From NCBI GenBank assembly GCA_003279455.1, contig QCHU01000014.1:1-34112 (forward strand): DNA of 34,112 nt. The letters run 5' to 3'. Every line of letters begins with the position of its first letter. Position 1 is the first letter of the stretch. The position numbers were made by a program, and so were the translations under genes. The notes beneath the pieces were generated by a model. It did no database searches, was not told the origin of the DNA, and saw only the letters and a list, made by a program, of their open reading frames with translations. This DNA comes from Prochlorococcus sp. AG-402-G19. GTDB lineage: Bacteria > Cyanobacteriota > Cyanobacteriia > PCC-6307 > Cyanobiaceae. Shown here one piece after another: positions 8,361-16,713 of the stretch.

Positions 8361-9491
8361 TTGAAAAAGCCCTTCTTTGATTTTCAAATAAAAAGCAGAT
8401 GTAAAAAGACATTGGCTCGTGTTTGTTCTTTTAAAACGCCAAACGGAATTGTAAATACTCCTAGGTTTATGCCAGTAGGGACTTTAGGAACAGTAAAGGG
8501 CGTTACATCTGAGCAGCTAAAGATGACAGGAGCAGAGATGATTCTTGCAAATACTTTTCATCTCCATCTGCAGCCTGGAGAAAAAATTGTTCAAGATGCA
8601 GGTGGATTACATAAATTTATGAGTTGGAGCAAGCCAATACTTACTGATTCAGGAGGTTTTCAAGTATTTAGTTTGGCAAAGTTAAATAAAATTGATGATC
8701 AAGGGGTTTCGTTTCAAAGTCCTAGAGATGGTAAACATATTTTTTTGACTCCTGAAAAAGCTATTGAAATTCAAATGGCTTTAGGTTCTGATGTGGCGAT
8801 GGCTTTCGATCAATGCCCTCCATACCCTGCTAGTGAATCAGACGTTGAGGAGGCTTGTAAAAGGACTCATCACTGGTTGGAGAGATGTCTAAATGCTCAT
8901 ACAAAAGATGATCAAGCAGTTTTTGGAATAGTTCAAGGTGGATGTTTCACTCATTTGAGGGAATTGAGTGCAAAAGTTGTTTCAGAGTTCGATTTGCCTG
9001 GAATTGCTATTGGAGGAGTGAGTGTAGGTGAACCAATTAATCAAATACACAAAATTGTACGAGAAACCTGTCTGTTATTACCTCATGATCGACCTAGATA
9101 CTTGATGGGAATTGGAACCTTAAGGGAAATGGCCATAGCAGTAGCCAATGGTGTAGATCTTTTTGATTGTGTAATTCCCACTCGCTTGGGGAGGCATGGG
9201 AGCGCATTAGTTAATGGGGATAGATTGAATTTAAGAAATTCTCGTTTTAAAGATGATTTCAGACCATTGGATTCATCATGTAATTGTGAAGCTTGTACTG
9301 GATATACAAGGGCATATATTCATCATTTAATTCGCAACAAAGAATTACTTGGTCTTACACTTTTGAGCGTGCATAATCTCACGCATTTGATCCGTTTTAC
9401 AGGTGCTATGAGGCAAGCAATTAGTGAAGGTTGTTTTTCAGAGGATTTCGCTCCGTGGCAGAGTGGCTCTAAAGCGCGTCATACGTGGTAG
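8361..9491 (+). CDS. tgt: tRNA-guanine transglycosylase
   Basis: Tgt exchanges the wobble guanine of GUN-anticodon tRNAs for preQ1 in queuosine synthesis. Residues visible: general-base Asp96 in [17 protein letters not shown] (150-156), GGVSVGEP (218-225), nucleophile Asp269 in [13 protein letters not shown], and the zinc site Cys307, Cys309, Cys312 with His338, each offset by five from the E. coli numbering as expected. Length of 376 is normal. The start is TTG at 8361: a TAA codon immediately precedes it in frame, and an AGGA lies just upstream, so no longer ATG-started version is possible. psbK follows 34 bases later on the same strand. Confidence 0.96.
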   Translation: MKKPFFDFQIKSRCKKTLARVCSFKTPNGIVNTPRFMPVGTLGTVKGVTSEQLKMTGAEMILANTFHLHLQPGEKIVQDAGGLHKFMSWSKPILTDSGGFQVFSLAKLNKIDDQGVSFQSPRDGKHIFLTPEKAIEIQMALGSDVAMAFDQCPPYPASESDVEEACKRTHHWLERCLNAHTKDDQAVFGIVQGGCFTHLRELSAKVVSEFDLPGIAIGGVSVGEPINQIHKIVRETCLLLPHDRPRYLMGIGTLREMAIAVANGVDLFDCVIPTRLGRHGSALVNGDRLNLRNSRFKDDFRPLDSSCNCEACTGYTRAYIHHLIRNKELLGLTLLSVHNLTHLIRFTGAMRQAISEGCFSEDFAPWQSGSKARHTW

Positions 9492-9525
9492 CGTGCGTGC
9501 TTAATACGTCCATTATTTCTTAGGG

Positions 9526-9669
9526 ATGGCACTGATTAATCTCGACTTACTTGCTGAACTTCCGGCTGCTTACCAGGCTTTTGCACCAACAGTGGATGTA
9601 CTTCCGCTAATACCTCTTTTCTTCTTTCTGCTTGTTTTTGTTTGGCAAGCGGCAGTTGGCTTTCGTTAA
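9526..9669 (+). CDS. psbK: Photosystem II protein K
   Basis: A 47-codon gene encodes [20 protein letters not shown] followed by a mature part containing [18 protein letters not shown] and ending VWQAAVGFR. PsbK is a single-helix thylakoid subunit of photosystem II, made with a short leader that is cleaved; the mature segment with the DVLP/IP motif, one hydrophobic helix and terminal WQAAVGFR is typical. The ATG follows a TAGGG ribosome-binding sequence. It lies 34 bases after tgt and is followed by a strong terminator, so it may be expressed from its own promoter or with tgt. Confidence 0.95.
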   Translation: MALINLDLLAELPAAYQAFAPTVDVLPLIPLFFFLLVFVWQAAVGFR

Positions 9670-9732
9670 CAAAGAAGTTTTTCTTCTGATTTCTTAAAAT
9701 TTAAGCAATCAATTTAAGGTTCTTAACAAAAT

Positions 9733-9776
9733 AAAACTTTTGCTCGAAGTAAAACATCGGGCAGAAGTTTTTTTTT
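9733..9776 (+). terminator. Intrinsic terminator after psbK
   Basis: Bases 9733-9746 pair with 9758-9771 (AACTTTTGCTCG with CGGGCAGAAGTT plus flanking A/T pairs), with two G-U wobbles when read as rightward RNA and an 11-base loop. The 3' arm runs into a nine-base T tract (9768-9776). Orientation and U tract fit termination of psbK transcripts; it may also act on leftward transcripts of the oxidoreductase gene that ends at 9797. Confidence 0.8.
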
Positions 9777-9796
9777 GACTATTAGATCTGGCTTAT

Positions 9797-10819
9797 TTAA
9801 ATCCCTTCTCCCAATAGAATGTCTTCACTTGGCATTGAAACTGCTTTTTCGATTAAATCAGCCAGATGCAGTGCTCTAGAGGCTTGAAGCCCTCCGACGG
9901 CAGGTTTCTCTTTCCCTCTAACGCATTGTAAAAAATGCTCCAGTTCTGCATACAATGGCTCAATTGATGTTGTACTTACTTCTTCAATAAAACCATCGTT
10001 TCTATAAAGTAATTCTCCATGATCAGCTGAGTACCATTCATGGGCCTTTCTGTGAATATGAATATTGTGGTTTAGGAAATCTGTTTCTATAAGACTTTGT
10101 TTGCAATGGGCGCTTAAGTTTCGGATTTTTTTGTGACTCATTTTGCTTGCAGTCAGACTTGCAATCACCCCATTTTGAAATCCGAGTGTCGCGTTAACGT
10201 AATCCATAGGTCCATCTTCACTACATCCTCCAACTGCAGCCAGCCTAATTACTTTTGAATTTGCAAGTTCAATAACTAAATCAATATCGTGAATCATTAA
10301 GTCCAATACGACTGAAACATCATTAGCTCTTTCGGGATGAGGGCTATGCCTTCTGGCTTCAAGAACTACAACTTCTTCATTGGCAACTACTTTTGTTAAT
10401 TCTCTAAAAGCTGGATTAAACCTCTCTATATGGCCAACTTGTAATAACTTTTTTGCATTGTTTGATGCATTAATCAATGATGACGCTTCTTCTTTATTAG
10501 CGGCTATCGGTTTTTCAATTAAAACGTGTTTACCAGAGTTTAGGCATTCTATACCTACTTCATGGTGAAACAACGTAGGTACAGCAATACATACAGCTTC
10601 TACTTTATGTAATAAGTCCTTGTAATTTTTATACCAATTACAATTAAATTGTTCCATTGCTAGCTTTCCTCTTTCTTCGTCTAAATCTGCAACTCCTACT
10701 AACTCAGCATCTTTTAGGAGACTAAGCACTCTCGCATGGTGCCAACCCATATTTCCAATGCCAATTACTCCAACTTTTACAGGAATAATATTTTCGTTTA
10801 TGTTGGAAATTTTTTTCAT
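9797..10819 (-). CDS. Gfo/Idh/MocA family NAD(P)-dependent oxidoreductase
   Basis: The 340-residue protein has an N-terminal Rossmann fold with GIGNMG (20-25), the family signature VLIEKPIA (Lys103 of the EKP motif), and the catalytic-region His177-Asp178 in LDLMIHDIDLV. It is a sugar or inositol-type dehydrogenase, similar to MviM/WbpB-like enzymes acting on nucleotide-activated or free sugars. The substrate cannot be told. ATG start. It follows the CNNM-type gene by 20 bases on the same strand and is probably in the same transcript; a DegT-type aminotransferase that could act in a related sugar pathway lies about 10 kb away at 21121. Confidence 0.88.
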   Translation of the reverse strand: MKKISNINENIIPVKVGVIGIGNMGWHHARVLSLLKDAELVGVADLDEERGKLAMEQFNCNWYKNYKDLLHKVEAVCIAVPTLFHHEVGIECLNSGKHVLIEKPIAANKEEASSLINASNNAKKLLQVGHIERFNPAFRELTKVVANEEVVVLEARRHSPHPERANDVSVVLDLMIHDIDLVIELANSKVIRLAAVGGCSEDGPMDYVNATLGFQNGVIASLTASKMSHKKIRNLSAHCKQSLIETDFLNHNIHIHRKAHEWYSADHGELLYRNDGFIEEVSTTSIEPLYAELEHFLQCVRGKEKPAVGGLQASRALHLADLIEKAVSMPSEDILLGEGI

Positions 10820-10839
10820 GTTTACTTTCTAATTAATTA

Positions 10840-12108
10840 TTATTTAGGAAGGATTATTTTTACTTTGTTTATTCTTGGACCTTTCATGGAGATAATTTCA
10901 AATATAATTTCATTATGAACGAACGTTTCACCTGAGTTGGGAATTTCTTGGAGTTTTTCTAAAACAAATCCTGCAAGAGTGTAATGATCATCAGCTTCTG
11001 GTAATTCTAATTTAAGCTCTCTATTTAGTTCTATTACTTCTATTTCACCGGAAGTAATCCAGATTTTTTTCAAGTCATCAATAGGTCTTAGCTCAGATTC
11101 TTTATTATCAAATTGAATTTCATCACCAACAATTTCACCTGTTAAGTCTGCTGATGTTATTAATCCTTCAGTTCCTCCATATTCATCAACAACCAATAGT
11201 AGTGGGTTCCCATTTTTTATTAGGGGTAGTAATTCGGCCAAAGTAGAGGTTTCTAAAACACGAATAACTGGTTTTATGTAAGGCTTTAAAGAAGAGTTGG
11301 CTTGCATTTCCCCTTTGGCTATTGGATCAGCAAGTTGCCTTAAATCTAAAACTCCAAGCACATTATCTAGTGAATCATCAATTACTAAGTATCTTGCATG
11401 ACGAGTTTTATGAACTTCTTCCATCATTTGTGTAAAGGAAACCTCTTTCGGAAGAGTAACCATTCCTGACCTGGGGACCATTACCTCTCTGACTTGGGTA
11501 TCTCTTAAAGCAAATACACCTTCAAGTATGTTTCTTTCATCAGGTTTTAAGCCTGTTACGCCACCAGTTTCAATTAATTTCTCTAATTCTCCTGCAGAGA
11601 ATGCAGCTGTCGTAAGACTTTCTGATTGAGCATTGAGTCTAAACAATCTAAGAATTAGTAAAGCAAGTCCTTCTAGCAAAGAAAGGAATGGAGACATCCA
11701 TTTTATTGCTGCTTCAATTAGAGGGGATAATTTTAGAGCAGAATTCTCTGGCTGATTAAGAACAAGTGCTTTTGGAAGAAGACCAGATATCAGAGTTGCC
11801 AAAAGTACAACAGTAATAAAAAGTCCTAGATCTAAAAAATAGTAAATTGAATCATTATTTCCCCACCATAGAGTTGCTAAATTTTTGCAGATCCAACCAA
11901 TTGAAATTAATGAAATAGTTATTCCTAACTCTGCTATTAATAGTGTCCTTCTAAGCCTTTTCTGCAGACGAATTATGGAATTGGAACCAGGCAGTCCATC
12001 CTCTACTAGTCTTTGAACCTTGGTTGAACGAAGTCGCAAAATAGCAAATTGACCTGCATTGAAAAATGCAGGTATTACAAGCAATATACAAAGAAGTAAT
12101 AAACTCAT
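10840..12108 (-). CDS. CNNM/CorC-HlyC family membrane protein with CBS domains
   Basis: The 422-residue protein has an N-terminal DUF21 (CNNM) membrane domain with four hydrophobic stretches in the first ~160 residues, including the opening LLLLCILLVIPAFFNAGQ. A tandem CBS pair follows, beginning around REVMVPRSGM and including VVDEYGGTEGLITSADL, and a C-terminal CorC/HlyC (transporter-associated) domain contains ELPEADDHYTLAGFVLEKL. Members of the family transport or regulate magnesium or other divalent cations, although many are annotated as hemolysins. I chose the ATG at 12108; a TTG one codon upstream is possible. It precedes the Gfo/Idh gene and follows the tRNA gene on the same strand by 14 bases. 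Confidence 0.9.
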   Translation of the reverse strand: MSLLLLCILLVIPAFFNAGQFAILRLRSTKVQRLVEDGLPGSNSIIRLQKRLRRTLLIAELGITISLISIGWICKNLATLWWGNNDSIYYFLDLGLFITVVLLATLISGLLPKALVLNQPENSALKLSPLIEAAIKWMSPFLSLLEGLALLILRLFRLNAQSESLTTAAFSAGELEKLIETGGVTGLKPDERNILEGVFALRDTQVREVMVPRSGMVTLPKEVSFTQMMEEVHKTRHARYLVIDDSLDNVLGVLDLRQLADPIAKGEMQANSSLKPYIKPVIRVLETSTLAELLPLIKNGNPLLLVVDEYGGTEGLITSADLTGEIVGDEIQFDNKESELRPIDDLKKIWITSGEIEVIELNRELKLELPEADDHYTLAGFVLEKLQEIPNSGETFVHNEIIFEIISMKGPRINKVKIILPK

Positions 12109-12122
12109 CAATAATTTCTCTA

Positions 12123-12195
12123 TGGGGGTGGCGAGGATCGAACTCGCCTAAGGCGAATTATGAGTTCGCTGCATTCACCAGATTGCTACACCCCC
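12123..12195 (-). tRNA. tRNA with CAU anticodon (elongator Met or lysidine-modified Ile2)
   Basis: The minus strand folds into a 73-base cloverleaf without encoded CCA. The acceptor GGGGGTG pairs with CACCCCC, discriminator A; the D arm has GCA/TGC with an A-A mismatch at its fourth pair; the anticodon stem is GCGAA/TTCGC with loop CTCATAA (anticodon CAU). The variable loop is CTTAG and the T arm GCGAG-TTCGATC-CTCGC. It is not the initiator: position 1-72 is a G-C pair and the anticodon stem lacks the three G-C pairs. Elongator tRNA-Met and tRNA-Ile2 (C34 changed to lysidine by TilS) share this anticodon and I cannot separate them with certainty. The loop and flanking AACTCATAATT resemble trnI-CAU of chloroplasts. 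Confidence 0.93.
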
Positions 12196-12218
12196 AAAAA
12201 GTAGAACTAATACTTTTT
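12196..12218. other. A/T-rich inverted repeat between tRNA and pyrE
   Basis: AAAAAGTA (12196-12203) is exactly repeated in inverted form as TACTTTTT (12211-12218) around a 7-base spacer. It abuts the 5' end of the leftward tRNA gene and lies upstream of pyrE. The stem is A/T-rich and weak. It could be part of the tRNA promoter or a remnant terminator for rightward transcripts; I would not assign a function. Confidence 0.3.
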
Positions 12219-12303
12219 TTGATGATAGTTAATTTGTTTGCCTAAAGTAAATATATATCTAATCCCACCAAGATGTTTAATAATTAAACTTGCATATAAA
12301 GAT

Positions 12304-12882
12304 ATGAACCCATTGAATCCTTCATTAGATGGAGTAAGAGAAAATCTTTTAACTTTATTGGCTCAAAAAGCTTATAGGTTTGGAGATTTTTCTTTGGCTT
12401 CCGGGAAAAAAAGTTCTCATTATGTCAATTGCAAGCCAGTGTCTCTCTCTGGTCTAGGTCTCTTGTCGATAAGTTCCCTATTCCTGAAACAAATAAATCA
12501 AGGTGATAGTGGCGTCGCTGGATTGACTTTGGGTGCTGACCCACTTGTTAGTGGCGTTGTGATGTTGGCAGCCCAATCAGGTATTGATTTAAGCGGTTTA
12601 ATAGTAAGGAAAGAAGCTAAAGGGCATGGAACTGGAGCATGGCTCGAAGGCCCTTTGCCTCCAAAGGGTTCTCTGATTACTGTGCTAGAGGATGTTGTGA
12701 CTACTGGTGGTTCCTCTTTAAAAGCTGTTGAACAACTTAGAAATCAAGGTTATTTAGTTAACCAAGTTTTAGCAATAGTCGATAGAGAAGAAGGTGGAGC
12801 AGATGCCATGTTTAAAGCTGATTTAGATTTAAATAGTCTTTTCTTTTTAAAAGACATTGTTGAAAGAGCTAAAAGCTTGTAA
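12304..12882 (+). CDS. pyrE: Orotate phosphoribosyltransferase
   Basis: PyrE makes orotidine 5'-phosphate from orotate and PRPP in pyrimidine synthesis. The 192-residue protein shows the catalytic-loop region [10 protein letters not shown] (102-111) and the PRPP-binding signature [12 protein letters not shown] (127-138), both diagnostic of Pyr[21 protein letters not shown] near the N-terminus is also typical. I chose the ATG at 12304. An in-frame TTG at 12238 would add 22 residues with no resemblance to the family, and neither site has a clear Shine-Dalgarno. The TAA stop overlaps the next ATG by one base (TAATG), indicating translational coupling with ygfZ. Confidence 0.95.
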   Translation: MNPLNPSLDGVRENLLTLLAQKAYRFGDFSLASGKKSSHYVNCKPVSLSGLGLLSISSLFLKQINQGDSGVAGLTLGADPLVSGVVMLAAQSGIDLSGLIVRKEAKGHGTGAWLEGPLPPKGSLITVLEDVVTTGGSSLKAVEQLRNQGYLVNQVLAIVDREEGGADAMFKADLDLNSLFFLKDIVERAKSL

Positions 12883-13730
12883 TGAAAGAAACTAAATCAT
12901 TGATTTGGGACGATACATTCCCTGCATTACTTCTAAAAGGGGAGGGTGCTGTTTCTTTTCTTCATGGTCAAACGACTGCAGATGTTTTTGCAAACAAAGA
13001 ATTAGACCGAATATTCAGAAGTTGTTGGTTATCAACTAAAGGATCTTTAAAAGCTATATTGGAAATTAGACTTTCAGATAATATGGCTGAGATAGTTATT
13101 ATTAGTGGTGATATTGATTCTATAAGAGATGGATTTGAATCAGTCATATTTCCAGCAGATAAAGTTCAGCTAGAAGTTATAGATCCAATCAGAAGAAGAC
13201 AAGAAATAAATAATAATAAATCATGGAAGGAATCAAAGTTTAGTTGGATTGACAATAATAATTTAACACTAGAAGAAATAACGAACTCTACAAAAGCTAC
13301 TAAAGAAGAATTGGAACATTGGAAAATAAGACAAGGAATACCTAGCTTTAACAGAGAGATTAATGGAGAAACAAATCCTTATGAACTAGGATTAGCAGAT
13401 GCTATAAATCTTGATAAAGGCTGCTATCTAGGTCAAGAGGCAATGGCAAGATTGTTTAAGTCTAAATTTCTAAAATGTCAACTTCGTTATTGGGAAGCCT
13501 ATGGAGAATCTAATGAGTTTGATATTGGGAAAAAGTTTTTTATCACTAATCAAGATGAAGGATTAAAGAAAAATGTAGGAGTTGTTACTTCTTCAATTAG
13601 GGTTGATAATAAGTTTTTTAATGGACTTGCTTTAATCAAAAATAATTTTATTGATAAGGATTTCTGTCTTTCTGAAAATGGTGACCCCATAACTATAAAA
13701 AAAACAATCTCTTTTACTAATCCGTTTTGA
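12882..13730 (+). CDS. ygfZ: YgfZ/GcvT-like folate-binding protein (Fe-S cluster maintenance)
   Basis: The 282-residue protein belongs to the YgfZ/IBA57 branch of the GcvT fold. The diagnostic KGCYLGQE motif (179-186, Cys181) is intact, and LLLKGEGAVSFLHGQTTAD near the N-terminus is typical of the family. YgfZ proteins bind folate and support repair or assembly of certain [4Fe-4S] enzymes, including tRNA-modifying MiaB. The AT-rich middle (about 105-140) is low in complexity and rich in Asn and Lys. It is translationally coupled to pyrE through a one-base stop/start overlap and is convergent with the RecB-like gene, 15 bases away. Confidence 0.9.
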   Translation: MKETKSLIWDDTFPALLLKGEGAVSFLHGQTTADVFANKELDRIFRSCWLSTKGSLKAILEIRLSDNMAEIVIISGDIDSIRDGFESVIFPADKVQLEVIDPIRRRQEINNNKSWKESKFSWIDNNNLTLEEITNSTKATKEELEHWKIRQGIPSFNREINGETNPYELGLADAINLDKGCYLGQEAMARLFKSKFLKCQLRYWEAYGESNEFDIGKKFFITNQDEGLKKNVGVVTSSIRVDNKFFNGLALIKNNFIDKDFCLSENGDPITIKKTISFTNPF

Positions 13731-13745
13731 TTTATTGCGATATTC

Positions 13746-15200
13746 TCACTCGTGATCTATTAACCACTTTGTGATCATTAAGGTCGCAATACAATCATCA
13801 CGATTATATTTAAAGATTGAATTTAAGTTTTTAGAGTAATTGTTATTTTGTTTACGTGATTTCTTCCATTGCCTCCACCATAAAAGAGCTCTAGCTCCAT
13901 CAGTATTGGATTGTTCCCATTTGAATCCTATGAATTCTGCGATTGATTTAAGCCCATAATTTCTTACAGGAAGGCACCAGCATTTTCTAATTAATAAATG
14001 TATGTCAATAAATCTTTTTTTTAATGCTTCAATTTCATGAGGATTAGCTCCTTGACGTAATGCGAGCTTTAACAAAGCTATTGATTCTGTTTCTCCGTAA
14101 TGGATAATGGGATAGTCTTTATTAAGACTTAATTTTTTAGTTATTCTTTTCCAGAGAAAACTTTCAGTATTTTTTTCAAGATTAAGTAATGGTGAATATT
14201 TAGTTTTTTCTAAACTTATTTCGTTTTTAATATTTTTTGGTAATCGAACAAATCCATGTAAAAAGTCATGTTTAATATCTGGATCAGACTCAATATCATA
14301 AATATATAAACCTTTTGCTTCCTTCAAATTATTTAGTGTTATTTCTGAATTTAGTTTGATTGCCTTGTTTCTCACTTTAGATTGCGATTGCAAAATAATT
14401 TGTTTGGAAATATCACCATGCTGTGTGCCAAACCTTTCAAGCTTTTCCCTTAACTTGTAATGCTTAATCTTTGCTAATTCTCCTATATTATTAATACCAA
14501 TTTTGTTTAATAAAAGTTCTCTTTTTGCTCCAATTCCACTAACTTCACTTAGACTACCCTCTTTGATTGATATAGCATCACAATCTTTTCTCCATGAACA
14601 TATTGTACATTTTTTTCTATTAGAAGTTATTGGCGGAGGAGTTTTTGATTCAATATCTTTCTCTAGATTTAATATTGAATCGATTAATTCTTTATTCATT
14701 TTTTCACTTGATCTTATCTTTTCGACTTTGATGATTTCATTTTCCTTGTGTAATATTAATCCTTTTTTGACTTGATATTTTTGTATGTTATTTATTAATA
14801 AACCTTGCATTGCAAATATTAATCTATGTTCTCTTGTGATTTTTTTACCTTGCCTAGCTAAAACAGGCTGGTAAGAGAAATTCCCCCAAATACTTTCTCC
14901 TGATGTCTTCTTTAGGATCGGTAAATTTCCTTGGATAATTCTATTTTTAGTAAGAGGATATTTAAGTCTGACCCCATATGCGATATTTTTTCCCTCTTTG
15001 CAAGCTTGAATTCCTATCCCATAACTTTTTTGTGAGAGATTATGAAAGCAGTCGATTTGATGATTTAATTGAAGTGTGCTGTGAGCGGTCCACAACTTTT
15101 TTTGTTTATCACCATAAATTTCGAGCCACGCTTTTCTTCTGCATCGAATCCAACTCCTTAAAAGGTGATCATTGATTGGTTTGGATTTATTGCATTTCAT
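13746..15200 (-). CDS. RecB-like (TM0106-type) protein with Fe-S cysteines, HhH and DEDD exonuclease domains
   Basis: The 484-residue protein has the layout of the TM0106/RecB-family nuclease group. Residues about 1-210 correspond to the PD-(D/E)XK nuclease module with four cluster-type cysteines: Cys20 (RSWIRCRRKAWL), Cys198, Cys201 and Cys207, arranged as in Cas4/AddB-type Fe-S nucleases. A helix-hairpin-helix-like segment LSEVSGIGAKRELLLNKIG lies at about 217-235. A C-terminal RNase H-fold exonuclease domain has Asp302/Glu304 (YIYDIESDP), His367-Tyr368 region IIHYGETES, Asp399 and Asp468/Asp469 (YNRDDCIAT), i.e. DEDD residues. The nuclease-core acidic residues of the first domain appear replaced (GNLPIL and YQPVLARQGKK where Asp and Glu-X-Lys are expected). 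ATG start; no phage or CRISPR neighbours. Confidence 0.8.
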   Translation of the reverse strand: MKCNKSKPINDHLLRSWIRCRRKAWLEIYGDKQKKLWTAHSTLQLNHQIDCFHNLSQKSYGIGIQACKEGKNIAYGVRLKYPLTKNRIIQGNLPILKKTSGESIWGNFSYQPVLARQGKKITREHRLIFAMQGLLINNIQKYQVKKGLILHKENEIIKVEKIRSSEKMNKELIDSILNLEKDIESKTPPPITSNRKKCTICSWRKDCDAISIKEGSLSEVSGIGAKRELLLNKIGINNIGELAKIKHYKLREKLERFGTQHGDISKQIILQSQSKVRNKAIKLNSEITLNNLKEAKGLYIYDIESDPDIKHDFLHGFVRLPKNIKNEISLEKTKYSPLLNLEKNTESFLWKRITKKLSLNKDYPIIHYGETESIALLKLALRQGANPHEIEALKKRFIDIHLLIRKCWCLPVRNYGLKSIAEFIGFKWEQSNTDGARALLWWRQWKKSRKQNNNYSKNLNSIFKYNRDDCIATLMITKWLIDHE

Positions 15201-15252
15201 ACTTAGAGATTAATCTGAATTTCTTTAAGAACAAAGTTTCGCCAACATAAAG

Positions 15253-16713
15253 ATGAAAAAGAAAAAGTTGAATCTCACTAAAGAGAAAATTTCTTTCGGA
15301 ACAGATGGGTGGAGAGGAATATTAGGAGTTGATTTCACTTTGGAAAGATTACTTAAAGTTGCAGCAGCAGCAGCACAAGAGCTTGCTTATGTGAAGGAGA
15401 AAAAAAATAATAAAATAATCATTGGTTATGACCGACGTTTCCTCGCAGAGGAGATGGCTGAGGCGGTTGCATCTGCAGTTAGAGGAGTAGATTTAGTACC
15501 TTTGTTGTCTTCTTCTGCACTGCCAACTCCCTCTTGTAGCTGGGGAATAGTTGAAGAAAATGCACTTGGTGCACTTGTGATTACAGCAAGTCATAACCCA
15601 TGCGAATGGTTGGGTTTGAAAATAAAAGGTCCTTTTGGAGGCTCAGTTGATAGCTCTTTCACAGATTCTGTTCAAAAAAGATTAGATGCTGGAGGCATAT
15701 CAATTCCAATCGAAGACGCAACTGAGAGAGTTGATTTTCGAAAACAACATCTATTGGGGATTAGTCAGAAATTTGACATACCTTTGATTTCTAATGGCTT
15801 GAGAAATTTAGGTGTGAAAATATTTGTTGATCCAATGCATGGATCTGCTGCAGGCTGCATGTCTGAATTATTTGGCTCTCATGGTGATGAGCTTATTTAT
15901 GAATTAAGAACAAATAGAGATCCTTGTTTTGGCGGGAACCCACCAGAGCCGATGAAGGCTTATCTATCACAATTAATAGAAGAAGTTAAGGGTTCGTTCA
16001 AAGAAGGTAAGTTGTCCTTGGGCATAGTTTTTGACGGAGATGGAGATCGAATTGCGGCAATTGATGAAAAAGGTAGATATTGCAATACACAGCTGTTAAT
16101 GCCTGTTCTGATAGATCATCTGGCAAGATTCAAAAATTTGGCAGGTTGTGTTGTGAAAACTGTAAGTGGCTCGGACTTGATGCGATTGGTTGCGGAGGAC
16201 TTAGGGAGAAAAGTGCTCGAGAAGCCAGTTGGATTTAAATATATTGCCGAAGAAATGCTTTCAAGAGAAGTTCTTATTGGAGGAGAGGAGTCAGGAGGAG
16301 TTGGCTTTGGACATCATTTGCCAGAACGTGATGCTTTATTTACCGCTTTGCTATTGATGGAGTCAATAGTTGTTGATAGTAAATGTTTAGGTGAGAAAAT
16401 AGATTCTCTTCATGCTCGTTTTGGCGAGAGTCATTTTGAACGTATTGATTTAACACTCAAAGATATGGAGATGAGAAGGAACTTGGAAAATTTTTTGAAA
16501 CAGAAAACTCCATCTTCAATAGGTCATAAATCAGTTTTAGAGGTTATTTCAACTGATGGAATAAAACTTGTACTTGATAAAAGTCATTGGCTTATGTTCC
16601 GCTTCTCTGGAACAGAGCCTCTTTTAAGAATTTACTGTGAAGCACCATCCAGTGCAGAAGTGACTTCAACTTTGTATTATGCAAAGCAACTTATAGACAA
16701 TAGTTTTGGATAA
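15253..16713 (+). CDS. Phosphoglucomutase/phosphomannomutase family protein
   Basis: A 486-residue alpha-D-phosphohexomutase with all four signature loops: phosphoserine loop TASHNP with Ser113, metal-binding loop DGDGDR (261-266), sugar-binding loop GGEESGG (343-349) and phosphate-binding loop RFSGTEPLLRIY (450-461). It interconverts hexose 1- and 6-phosphates; with GGEESGG it is likely to act on glucose and/or mannose phosphates, linking glycogen or nucleotide-sugar synthesis to glycolysis. ATG start after a short lysine-rich N-terminus. Its stop overlaps the start of rdgB by eight bases, so the two are translationally coupled. Confidence 0.94.
   Translation: MKKKKLNLTKEKISFGTDGWRGILGVDFTLERLLKVAAAAAQELAYVKEKKNNKIIIGYDRRFLAEEMAEAVASAVRGVDLVPLLSSSALPTPSCSWGIVEENALGALVITASHNPCEWLGLKIKGPFGGSVDSSFTDSVQKRLDAGGISIPIEDATERVDFRKQHLLGISQKFDIPLISNGLRNLGVKIFVDPMHGSAAGCMSELFGSHGDELIYELRTNRDPCFGGNPPEPMKAYLSQLIEEVKGSFKEGKLSLGIVFDGDGDRIAAIDEKGRYCNTQLLMPVLIDHLARFKNLAGCVVKTVSGSDLMRLVAEDLGRKVLEKPVGFKYIAEEMLSREVLIGGEESGGVGFGHHLPERDALFTALLLMESIVVDSKCLGEKIDSLHARFGESHFERIDLTLKDMEMRRNLENFLKQKTPSSIGHKSVLEVISTDGIKLVLDKSHWLMFRFSGTEPLLRIYCEAPSSAEVTSTLYYAKQLIDNSFG

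Noticed and set aside
10840-12108. Hemolysin annotation for the CBS-domain protein
   Set aside because: The domain order DUF21-CBS-CBS-CorC_HlyC indicates a cation transport/regulation family; the hemolysin name is historical.
14503-15175. Two plus-strand open frames (about 90 and 65 codons) opposite the RecB-like gene
   Set aside because: They are rich in Phe, Ser and Ile as expected from antisense of an Asn/Lys-rich gene, and have no recognisable domain.
13746-15200. Cas4 or CRISPR-associated nuclease
   Set aside because: Fe-S cysteine pattern is shared, but there is no repeat array or other cas gene and the protein carries an extra DEDD exonuclease domain.
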